From: Panicum virgatum
Taxonomy: Eukaryota > Streptophyta > Magnoliopsida > Poales > Poaceae
Assembly (NCBI RefSeq): GCF_016808335.1
Contig: NC_053144.1
Span: forward strand, 19,266,403 to 19,330,402
DNA length: 64,000 nucleotides
Direction: 5' to 3'
Shown: positions 46,934 through 62,871 of the stretch, one piece after another
Numbering within the stretch: the stretch's first letter is position 1
How the letters are laid out: the number at the start of each line of letters is the position of its first letter
Notes under the pieces: model-generated
Databases searched by the model: none
What the model was told of the DNA's origin: nothing
What the model saw: the letters and a program-made list of their open reading frames with translations, nothing else
Position numbers and translations under genes: made by a program

Positions 46934-46960
46934 GGGGGGGGGGGGGGGGGGGGGGGGGGG
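46934..46960. repeat. (G)27 homopolymer
   Basis: 27 consecutive G, where copy A has only 7 (after CAA). Expanded since the duplication, or affected by sequencing or assembly. Confidence 0.85.
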
Positions 46961-48755
46961 CATGCTGAAAGGTACCAAGCCAAGGGTTGTGCATCTTCTT
47001 CTACTGTATCTGGTGCCATCTGTATTCTTTTGGCGAGGCTGCTTACTTGTTGGGGATTATGTTTCAAGTGCCAAAGCATGGTTCGGGGCACTGAAACCCT
47101 GCGGCCATCAGTGCTTATGACTTGACTTTGTCCTTAAATTTATCGTAGCCTATTTATGCTTGTTTCTGAATCTCATGTGGTTGCGAGACATGACTTTACC
47201 TGCTTAAGTCCTGGTCTATTGAAACCATATCTATGTGCCTGGCCTGATTATATGCTCATCCATCCTCTGCTCTCGTGTGTTATTTGTTCGGGTGTTTAGG
47301 TCCTTTAGGATAGGAGAAGCTAGAACATTTTCTTTTAGTGCTTGTTCAGTTAATCCATTCCCTATGGATATTGGAGAGGAATTGGATGGGGGAAGGGTTT
47401 ATCAAAGGGTCGATACTTGCACCATTTAGAAAAGGGTTCTAGTTACGAAATATGTTTCTTTGCTTCTTTTCTGGCTTTGGGTGCTTCCGATAGGTTGGGC
47501 CGGCAGCACCATCCCAAATTGATTATTTAGCTTGTCGTTGATGATTTGGATACAGCAACATATGTTGTTGCAGGATAGAGCCACCATTTGTTCTCTACTT
47601 GTTTCTTTTTCTTTTTTTTGATGAAACATTTGTTCTCTACTTGTTGCGGGGCTTCTTGTAGAGGTGCTATCTACTCTGTACGTTCGATTGCCTGTATTCC
47701 AGGCTATATGGCAATGGGCGCCTTGCTGCATTGGCTATTCTTTGATGACTTGTAATCTTTTTCAGAGGATGTTGTTTGCCTTTTGACTTGAAAGAGCGTG
47801 TCATGTTTTCTGCTCATAAGTGGGGTGGAAAATCTGACCCCTAGCATAAACCTTTTCTTCCTTTCAGTCAAACTATGCGCTACTGCTTGGCTCATTGTTT
47901 CGGTAGCGTAAGCGGGTTGTTCAATAGCAGTTTTAAGTTTAGGATGCTATACTTGTCGTTATCCAAATGTTTAAAACTTCTTTTGTAGTCCAATCTTTTG
48001 TAGCAAATTTTTCTACGGGGAAGTCTTCTTATTCCAATACCCAGTCTCTCCATTCCAATACTACTAGAAAACCAGGGTGCGGCGTTGCTGCGCCACCCTT
48101 GAACTAACCAGTGTTGATACCATTATACCAATGTGGATGTTTGTACTGGGTTTACAATTTGAGCTAGCTTAGATCATGGAACCCCATGTACATACATGGA
48201 CACCGAAACAACCTGTCAGCAAGTCGGAATATAAGCATGTTAGCTAGCTCTGGCAGCTCCAGATGTTGCAGCGATAGCCAACAGAGGGAGAATGATCAGG
48301 GCGGCGGTCACCCTTTGATTTAGCCAAATTCAGTTCAGCCAAGTGCCTCTGCTTCTCTTAGGGGAGGATGGACACACAAAGGTCAAAGGTATACATGCAT
48401 ATCATGATTGACGATATGGCAAAGCTCCGTTTGTATATTTGAAATCTATTCTCCGATCATTCGTGAAGATTTGGCAAGAGATCTCATCATCTGATTCAGG
48501 CTGTCGATGCGAGGTGAATCTTGGGGACCAAATCGATAGCGAGTGTCATGTTGCAAGCATAGTGATGAAGTAACTCAGACCAATAAAATTACTAATATAT
48601 TTAATTCAGGTCATTATTTCATAAATATGTATGTATAACAAATTTGCAGCATGTCACTTAATTTTTGGAAAAAGCTTCAGATGAATTTTGTCATGTACTT
48701 TTTTCAACTGTTTTGTCCTGAGGATGATGATGTATGCAATTAAAGTTGTATCATA

Positions 48756-48989
48756 GGGAGCATATCAGGTGCAAACCAATCTCTCTGTGCAAACTATGCA
48801 AACTTCAATCTGGACCACCAGATTAACATGGGGGGTAGGGGGAAGGGGATTTGCAAAAGTGTGATTACCCAATCCAAGGGCGGACGTTTAATTGTAAAAT
48901 TGCACAATCCCCTCATATTCCTTGAATGTTGATTTAGTGGTTGAGATTGAAGTTTACACGGAGAGATTGGTTTGCACCTGATATGTTCC
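48756..48989. mobile_element. MULE-type MITE, second copy
   Basis: Inverted repeats GGGAGCATATCAGGTGCAAA and TTTGCACCTGATATGTTCC; same family as 3256-3512. I see no clear target duplication. Confidence 0.75.
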
Positions 48990-49499
48990 TTCAATAAATA
49001 CCTATATCTCCAACAAATGATTACCACTCAAATTAGTGTTTCAAAAAAAGTTCCATTCAAATCGCAGCGCCTTCCCAGTAACTTAAGGTTATTACTGTCA
49101 ATTTGATTTTTATAATTTTGGCATAGTGTTGCAATGAAAAGGATGCAGTACAGAACCATGACATACTTAAGTGAACTGGAGAAAATTCAGCATTAATATA
49201 ATCACAATAATTTTGTATTTATTTTGATAAAAAAATATAGTGTTCTTGAGCATAGGCAGAGCACTTCAATTGATCATTTGTTTTGAAGGCACAAAAGTCT
49301 GATCACCATAGATATGGACAGGTAGTCAGGTAGTAGCACGGGTCATGTGTGAAACACCAATATAATCAGAGTGTGAGACATAGAGGCACAGGCTAATTGC
49401 AGTGGGAGCTGTTACTGAATCTCTATGTGCAAATTACTAAAATGAAATCAAAAAACCTGTACATCACATTTATAGCGCTGCTGGGCAAAATTAAGGAGG

Positions 49500-49700
49500 A
49501 AGCAAGGCATGGGGAATCGCGGGAGCCATATACCTGGCGAGTTTTGTTGGTGTGTAGTGGCTGGCCTGAGCCGCCCTTTGTACAGTTTTTGTTTCATCTT
49601 TTTGGGTCTCTTTTAGAGAAATTTTTTGTTGGTTTCTCGTCCGTGTACCCTTCTTTATTAATAGAAATGAGAACAGTATGTGCTTTTTCGTTAAAAAAAC
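49500..49700 (+). mobile_element. LINE 3'-end-like fragment
   Basis: TTTCTCGTCCGTGTACCC, then TTTATTAATAGAAATG and a closing A-tract resemble the 3' tails of grass LINEs. No coding. Low certainty. Confidence 0.35.
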
Positions 49701-51103
49701 ATTTATAATCTCCTGAGGCAACTGCAAATTTGGTTCACAGGATTGCCATAAATAAGTCAATACTTGGAGGATTTATGAGTCCATTCTAGTCACATATTGT
49801 ACCAAAGAAATTAATTCACTTCTATGGCAAGTATCAAGTTGAGGAAATGATGAGTCAATTTATGATTTAAGAGGTCTCACTAAAATTTTGATTTTGGTAG
49901 ACAAATGATATGCTAACACTCTATGGTCTGCGAACATTGAGGTGCGCGTATCAGATAGTAAAGCGGCCAAGAATCATACCATCGTAGCACATGTAACTCT
50001 CTTTTTTTTTGAAGCCGCACATGTAACTCTACTGTGTGGGGTGAATTTAATTGTGCAAACAGTATCAAATAAATGAGTGTCAGTATTTTGCATATCCAAT
50101 GCTATCGTACAGCTGAAGCATTCAAGCATTTCAGCAAACACGTTGGCCAGTCATGGAGTTGTAAGTAACGAGAAACCAAACAAGAGCGTCCACCAAACAA
50201 ACAAACCTAAGGAGTGGACGCCGGCCAAAAGGCAGTGACCTTGGCTATAGAAGAGCTCACCGTCGAGGGACGGTCCCTGTCGCGCGGGAGGCTCGGCCTA
50301 TGTGGATGCACACGGTGCGGCAGGCGCTCGCTTGCCTTGTGTTGCGTGCATGGCTGCGATGGTCGATTGCGTACCAAACATTCGAGGCGCCGTGCTCGTC
50401 GTACTGTGGTACTGCAGGCATCCAAGGAAGCAACAAGAACAGGAGGAAGGAGACTCGCTGCCGTCGTCATCGGGGAACGTCGTACGCTTGGAGAGGGGAG
50501 GGAGATAGGATGGGTGCCACAGGCTACAATTCTGGTGAAGTGGAGCATGGAGATCGAGCTCCTCCCCGCGCCTCCCTGTATAGTTGCAGTTGGCCAGTTG
50601 CGGGGCCGCAACGCGCAGGCCCGTATGAGAAGGGATCAAAGGAAGCGGCAAGTGGCTCAGGCCCCAGGGGCGGAGGCATACCGGAGAGCTTTGCTGATAG
50701 GGAAGGATGCGAGAATCTCCGAGATTGGAGGGAGGGGCGGTGACGAAGAACAAGCTCGTCTGCCGGCTGCCCGACGGCCTGAGACGATGAGATGTGAGGG
50801 ACGTTCGGACGTACGCGAAGCGTCGAGAGAGGCCAAAAGCCCTGCTAGTCTGCCCTCCTTGTTTTCACCATGGATGGAAGATCTAATGGCCTAGGATTTT
50901 AGGTGACGTGGCCCAATCCCTGCTCGAGTTTCCGACCAAGTTTCGTCGTAAGGAGATTTTAAATTCATTATGCATCTATGTTTAAAATCAGTGGCATAGC
51001 TAACATGGTGGCCGACTTACCCTAATTTTGGAGCCAAGGTGAACGTATAAAAGTTATTCATCTAACAATATAGTATCTATGCAGATTTCAGGCTTCTTTA
51101 TTA

Positions 51104-51363
51104 CTCTCTCCGTTCCAAATTATAAGACATTTTAACAATTTTGGAGAGTCAAAATTTTTATGTTTGACCAAGTTTATATAATAGAATAATAACATTTATT
51201 ATATAAACTAAGTACCATTAGATTTTTTTATTAGTTATATTTTCATAGTACATCAATTTAATATCATAATTTTTTATATTTGTCTCTATAATCTTGGTCA
51301 AACTTGAGATTGCTTTGATTCTTCAGGATTCTTGGGATGTCTTATAATTTGGAACGGAGTGAG
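51104..51363. mobile_element. Stowaway MITE, 260 bp
   Basis: Begins CTCTCTCCGTTCCAAATTATAAG and ends CTTATAATTTGGAACGGAGTGAG, with TA on both sides (51102-51103 and 51364-51365). Copy A near 43100 lacks it. These are the hallmarks of Tc1/mariner-derived Stowaway elements. Confidence 0.9.
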
Positions 51364-52640
51364 TAATTTTAAGATGTTTGAAATTGTAATTACTATACAT
51401 CTTTGATGAGTTTTATATTTGTATAGTATAATATAATATATTCATCATGATGAAAATTTTATGTTAAAGTTGGACCTCACTAACCCAAAATCATAGATAC
51501 ACCCGTCTAGAATGACACATATAGTTTAGAATAAAGGGATTCAAACGTATTCCCACGTTTTTTTTCTTATTTGCTAATGTTGCACTTTTACATTTCTATT
51601 TTTTTACAACCATTAGTCCATGCTAACACTACGGAAAAATTCGCTAATGTTGCGCTTTTTACATTTCCATTTTTGCTACGGCAAAATTTGATAATACAAA
51701 TAAAACTACTAGAAACAATGTATATTTAGAAAATAATGTATATTTCTTGAAGTTCACAAAATGTGAAATATCATATTTTATGTCAAGCTAACATTACATT
51801 TTATATTCTTTAAGTTTACACGTCTTCCCTCCTCCCACGTGAGGAAAATACATTTAATTATTGGCTGGTCCATCCAAACATAGAGCAGACTCACAGCCAA
51901 CACTATAACTAAGTTCATTTTGCTCTCTAGCTGGTAGCTGCTAGTCTGTAATTGTACTGTTGCCCGTAGTGACGACGTCCTAGCCATCTGGACTTTTATA
52001 TACATCCATCCCAGCCATGCTTGTTGTTGCGACCTGCAACTGGCTAGTTAGACATAACACAACACCAACACCACCTTTCCTTTGATGATAGTGAGCTTGA
52101 TATTATATAGTGACTAGCAATAGCTCACAAAAACAACAGGAACAACAAACACCTTTGACAGTGGAAGGCATCAGGAGAATAAGCATGCAGCAAAAGCGAC
52201 AAACTTGTTGTGTAACTCTTATTTCATTAGTAAGGGTGCCGTGCTAACACTAGGGTGCATTTCAGAAGTACAAAAAAACAACATTTACAAGTTAACACTA
52301 TGAAAACATTTTGTAATGCAAATCAAACAACCAAATGATAGCATATTTTATATAGTAATCAAGCATATAATGAAAAAGTTTAAAACCTACACAAGAAAAA
52401 AAAAGAACAAGATAGAAATGTTATTTCATTGATTCAAATGGTTATCCTCATTAATAGGGAGTTAATCATACAAATACATTTGCTTTAGCATCACGAAGCT
52501 AAAGGATCAAGCTCACTACAGCACGCGAACACATCATATTTAACTTGTTATCTGTTTTCTGTGAAGATCTCAGTAATTGAAAAGATTTTACGCTTGCCAC
52601 TTGTCAGCAAGCATCTCTGATGCAGCATCCTTAGAAGTCG

Positions 52641-53091
52641 CACACCAACTGAATAGATGCATGACGAATGTAAACAGCATTATCATCAATTAGCATGGAA
52701 CAAGCACGAAACGGTAAACTCAATGCAATCACATTAGTGATCCACTTAAATAGCTCACATTTTGAATCAATCAGAGTGCCAGAAGCACAAGGCCTCTTTA
52801 GTTGCATATGTAAGTATCATCCGAGATGGTGGAGACAAATGCCTCTGTGATGTAGGGCCTGAGAGAAGTGGAGCTCTCACTAAACAGACCACAACAGCAT
52901 AATGAAAGAGGAGTCGAGGAATTATTCATGACTCTGGGCTTCGCAGAAACCGTTCTCCGTTTCAGATTAGCGCCTTGCCTCAACAACGTTCCCCCAAACC
53001 GAGTTGCCGCCGGCCGCCGCGCCGAAACGCCAGGCACAGGCAGAACCCCTCGCCGTCTCGTTTTTTTTAGGGGACCTCGTCGGCTTGTCGA
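52641..53091 (-). pseudogene. Unidentified exon-like sequence
   Basis: The minus strand has an open frame (53037-52798) containing RRTVSAKPRVMNNSSTPLS and LRPYITEAFVSTISDDTYIC. It looks protein-like, but I do not know the gene. It lies beyond the Helitron-end relic at 52227, in the direction expected for Helitron cargo. Confidence 0.35.
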
Positions 53092-53099
53092 TTCGTGAC

Positions 53100-53691
53100 C
53101 AGGGATTTTTTTTACCGGTCCCCTGAAACCGCCGGGGTCCAGTTCCGGTAAACCGGACCGATTTGACCGGAAATCGGTAAAAATCGGTCAAATTCAAATT
53201 TTCAAACTATAGACGCCAGTTCAATCGGTTTCCACCGGTTAGCCGACCGGTTGATCGGTAAACCGGTCCGGTTTAAGTGGAAACCGGTCCGTTGAATAAA
53301 AAACCGACTTTAGTTCAAAATTTAAATTTTTATATAACATATTTTTAGCCTAAATGAACCTCCAATCCTCTTTTGAACTACTTTTACATTAATATAATGT
53401 ATAACATATTTTACATTGTATTTGTATACTTTTGTATGTACGCTTTTTTTGTTTAAATTCAAATGCCCGCAAAGTATACCAAATGAACGAATATTTGAAA
53501 TTTTTTGACACCATTAGATTCGTCGCAACTTGAAGTATTTTTAGAATTTTTTAGGATTTTTTCTTTTTTCGAAATTCAAATTTGAAATTTGAATTTGGGC
53601 CGGTTTGTAACCGCTCCAAACCGGAACCGGTCCGGACCGGTTAGACCAGTTACCGCGGTAACCGGACCGGTTCCGGTTGGCTTTTTTAACC
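53100..53691. mobile_element. hAT (Ac/Ds-like) element, inverted relative of 2319-2955
   Basis: Starts CAGGGATTTTTTTTACCGG and ends TTTTTTAACCC, the mirror image of the copy at 2319. It shares the ACCGG-rich ends and the AT-rich centre (GACACCATTAGATTCGTCGC). The left flank TTCGTGAC recurs on the right only as CGTGAC (53692-53697), because a few bases at that end are lost. Confidence 0.83.
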
Positions 53692-53796
53692 CGTGACCCC
53701 GACCGGCGATCGGGCTCGTGAATCGTGCTGGCTCAGGCACGCGGCCTGGCCGCAGTGCACGGAGAGAAGCCACGGCGCAGCCGTAGCACGCGTACC

Positions 53797-53964
53797 TAGG
53801 GGTGGTAAAGAGCACAATATTTTGAACAAGAAAATCTAAGGGACGAATCCTAAAAGAGCCTAAAAGAGCATGCCTCTAATCTTATATAATTTTGAATTAA
53901 AAAATTAAAAACCTTGTTAAACCATAAAGAGGCCACTAAAACCTTGGCCTCTTGCCACCCCCTA
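53797..53964. mobile_element. hAT MITE, 168 bp
   Basis: Starts TAGGGGTGGTAAAGAGC and ends TTGCCACCCCCTA. The flanks CGCGTACC and CACGTACC match at 7 of 8 bases. Same family as the MITE in DUF1618-B. It lies about 520 bp before the tetraspanin start codon. Confidence 0.85.
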
Positions 53965-54482
53965 CACGTACCACGTTCAAACCCCGGCCCGAACGGACGT
54001 TGTCTGTCTCCTTTTCCCTCTGGCCCCACCGCCCGGCCGGACCATGGCCAGGCCGCCACGCCCGCGCACCCGTGCTCACCGGTCACCGCTGCCAGCCAGC
54101 CTCTGCCATCCGCAGCCGCCGCCAGCCGAACCGAGCTGACTCCCTCTCCCACCGACACCGCGGCCCCGCGCGCGGAGGGCCCCGCATGTCATCGACTCCA
54201 CTCCCTGCGTGTGTCCCCACCGCGACTGCGCGAGCAGGTAGCCGCTGCTGATCTGCGCCCAGCGCCCGTGCCTGGCTTAGCTGCGACCGTTGTCTTTAAG
54301 CTCGCACTGCGCGCAAGCCACTGCCACCGCCGGGCGCCGCCATCCTCCGCCTCCACTCTGCCAGTGCCCTGCCCTCCTCCCCTTTTCTCGAGCCCGGGTC
54401 GCCGTCTTCGCCGCCGCTTCACCAGATCCCGTCCCGCGACGCGGCGCGGAATCCCGTGGCGGTCCCGGCTTGCTGGGGGAGG

Positions 54483-57206
54483 ATGGGCAGCGCCAGCGCT
54501 TTCGTCATCAGGTGGATCAACTTCTTCACCATGGTCAGTCGGTCGGCTCGGCCCAGGCGCCCAGCTCCCTCCTTCACCTCCCTTCCTATGCTCCCCCGCC
54601 TTCCTTCCTCGCACCGGAGGAGGCATTTGCTCGCCATCTTTGAGCTGTTTGCGTTTTTTCTAGCTGCCTTAGTATTTTTTTTTTCACTGCTCGGAGTGAA
54701 CTGGTGCCGTTGGCGAGGCTTCAGAATTCGTTCCTGGTTCAGCGGCAGTTTGTTTGTTTCAGCACTTCATTTCACCTGCGATTGCGAATTGTGGTTTTTA
54801 GCCTCACCATCGTGGCTGATTGCTCAAGTACACTTTCCCCACCATTATGCTTTCAGCTTTATCTGTCCTGTTTTCCCGAAACGTGCACTTTCGTGGAAAT
54901 TTTGTGTTCGTCGTCCTTCACCTGGTGGTTCTGCCCCGTTGCATTTTTTGTGTTAAGCTGCAATGCTTCCACATTTATACCGACATTGATTGGGTTTGAT
55001 CTTTAGCAATTGTTAACTTCACAGTTCATGTTTACATATGAACATAGGAAAGAAATATCGGTTACTAATATTACTAATAAATAACCCTATGGTGTTTTTG
55101 CATTGCTTTTATTGGACAGATACTGGCATTACTGGTGGTGGGTTTCGGGTTCTGGATGAGCACCCACAACGATGAGTGCAGGCGGTCCTTGACCATCCCT
55201 GTCATAGCTCTGGGAGGAGTGATCTTTCTCATGTGCGCATCTCATCTGCACCCCGCATCCTGTGGCATTTACCTTGGTGAATTATCATGCTCCACATATA
55301 ATCTGGCTCACTGGCGATTTATGCTGCAGATCGCTCATCGGATTCCTTGGTGCTTGGAAGAACATTTCTTGCTTGCTTTGGACAGTATCCTTGCTTTCCC
55401 GTGAATTGGATTAGTAAAGTCACAGTCACATGAGTGCAACTAATTGCCTTGGTTCCTTGTTTTTGGGTACTTCTGGAGTTATCTGTTACCTTGACATGTG
55501 GGCGCCTAGTACCTAATCACGCTGTTTGTGGTCTTGGTGGCAATCATGGTGTTCACGGTGCTTGCGTAAGTTCCTCTGATTGGTTTGTGATTGCACAGCC
55601 TTTATTTAGCTGGTGACTTGGTGGCAATGATGGCATACTTTTTGCTTGTTGCTGGTGTGCACATTGATTACGTGATGGTATTTTTGGAATTGTACTGTAC
55701 CGTTTGAGTGTTAATTATCTATTGACTAAATGAAAGAAGTAGCCGTGTTAACCGTGTCTTTGTCTTTTACTGCTGCAGGTTTATCATAACCAATACAGGA
55801 ACTGGCCATGTTGTTCCTGGGGCTAGGTATGTGACTAATAGCTCCCATGGACTCTCCAAACTTTGTATTGTTTCAGAGAATGGTACAAAGAAATACAGGA
55901 ACACTGCGCTTATAGTAATTTAATATAACGAGGGTTAACATATAAATCGTGTACTGAATGATCCAAAGAATTCCACCTTGTTTGCTAACTTTTTTTGAGC
56001 TTACTGAATGAAGTCAGAATTGGTTTGCTTTACCTACTTGCCGCCACATAAATTGAGGCATTTCTCATGTTATGTGCAGATATAAAGAGTACCGTCTTCA
56101 AGATTACAGCTCTTGGTTTGTCAAACAGGCATGTACTGCTTCTTTGTTGGAAAAATTATGTTTCCTGCTATGCAAGTACATCTGAATATTCTTCTGTGCT
56201 GGCACATAACTCTGTTGATTTTTTTTTCTTTTCAAACTCCAGCTCAATAACACGGAGAAATGGACTCACCTGAGAAGTTGCCTTGTCAAGTCAGATGACT
56301 GCAATAATCTGTCAAAAAGATACAAGGTCACTTGGCATTTTCCTTCACCTGATTTATTGTTGTTGTTGCTCCGTTTGCTACTATTTCTGTTACGGTAATC
56401 TTGCCAGCACAATTCAACTTCATGCAGACTCTGAAACAATACAAGCTTGCAGAACTTACTCCCATGGAATCTGGCTGCTGCCGCCCACCAGCAGAGTATG
56501 CACCTGAAGTCCTGAACCTTTCACTCATATTGAAACTTCGAAAATTTTGTTCGAGAAACTTTGAAAGTAACCTGCAACTGCTCACTATAATCTTAAACAT
56601 GGTCGCCACATTTCTCTGATTTTCAGGTGTGGGTACCCAGCTCTGAACGCCTCCTATTTCGATCTGAGCTATCATCCAGCGAGCACCAACATTGACTGCA
56701 AACTGTACAAGAACGTACGCTCTGTCAGGTGCTACGACTGTGATTCTTGCAAGTAAGCTGCTTAGCACCTACTCCCTGGCTCTGAACCATCAAACCATTT
56801 TTTGACACAATGGTAATGCCAAACATTTGGTTCTAGAGCTGGGGTTGCACAGTACATGAAGACCGAGTGGCGTGTGGTCGCAATCTTCAACGTGATATTG
56901 TTCATCATCCTGGTAAGCCCTGATGTCAATTTGGACACAAACACTGATAGTACGGCTAATTTCAGACTAGCACTCTCCTCACATGCCACAAGATGAATGT
57001 TTTTAACACCCTCATGCTGATCTCCCTTTCATTTCATTTTTCATCTGTGTTATTGTGGCTAGTCGTTCGTGTACTTTGTGGGCTGCTGCGCGCGGCGGAA
57101 CGCTGGAGGTAGCAATGCAAAAGGTAGTGGAAGGGGAAAGAAACACTCTGTGGGCTGTTGCGGCGGAATGATGGAGGTAGCAATGCAAAAGGTTTGTGGA
57201 AGGTGA
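54483..57206 (+). CDS. Tetraspanin (TET10-like), 11 exons, 289 aa
   Basis: Four-pass plasma-membrane organiser. Exons: 54483-54533, 55120-55232, 55330-55384, 55510-55565, 55779-55826, 56080-56128, 56243-56326, 56428-56495, 56627-56752, 56837-56912, 57063-57206, summing to 870 nt with one open frame. It starts MGSASAFVIRWINFF. Three hydrophobic segments lie in the first 100 residues, with WMSTHNDECRRSL between the first two. The large loop carries the plant signature GCCRPP at residues 168-173 and further Cys pairs (CGYPALN, CYDCDSC). The fourth span is VVAIFNVILFIILSFVYFV. The closest relative I recall is Arabidopsis TET10. Intron 6 has a GC donor (CAG|GCATG). The tail is lengthened by a tandem duplication. 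The gene converges with NAD-ME. Confidence 0.92.
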
Positions 57207-57620
57207 AATAAAACACTTCGAGGTGAAGCGCTTGGCCATCCGATGTGGAAGCAAGATCTAGCTTTAGCACCCCTGTAAAATTGTTCCATCAAATTCCTTT
57301 GATGAAAATTATCTGCTGTGTGGTGATATTCTCTGTTGCAAATGGGTTGCAAACATCTCGGAGATAAAAATTCATTTTGCCTCTGATTTCGTGACATTTT
57401 TTTCTGGATGGAAAGAACTAGAGAAGCTCCAGTGTCTGATGCTTATTACAATAATCATGATAAATACACTTACTGTGGCAGTATGAAGATCAACGGATCT
57501 CAAAATTGAGCAATGCTTTAGTTGTAACAAGTAGCCAAAACAAATGCCTAAGTCTGGTATATTCCTTCGGGTGGAATGTCAGGGACATCTGCTTCGGTGC
57601 AGCCGTGAGATTTTGCCGAT

Positions 57621-62871
<5,251 letters not shown>

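Larger units (their letters stand above)
48064..50956 (-). mobile_element. Helitron, 2893 bp, with empty site in copy A
   Basis: On the minus strand it starts A|TCTCCTTACGACG at 50956. It ends with a hairpin (GGGTGGCGCA GCAAC GCCGCACCC), then TGGTTTTCTAG|T at 48064. Copy A carries the uninterrupted target CAATACTATTTTAAATTC (near 42940), so insertion between A and T without target duplication is shown directly. Inside are a MULE-type MITE, a LINE-like tail and a GC-rich block near the 5' end (50200-50900) that may be a captured exon. I do not recognise that block. No Rep/helicase. Confidence 0.9.
44718..52640 (+). repeat. Segmental duplication, copy B
   Basis: Repeats copy A (38456-44302) in direct orientation. 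It is longer because of a Helitron (48064-50956), a Stowaway MITE (51104-51363), a hAT MITE (45720-45877) and a 92-bp block near 51898 that copy A has lost between AGCCA repeats. Confidence 0.88.
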
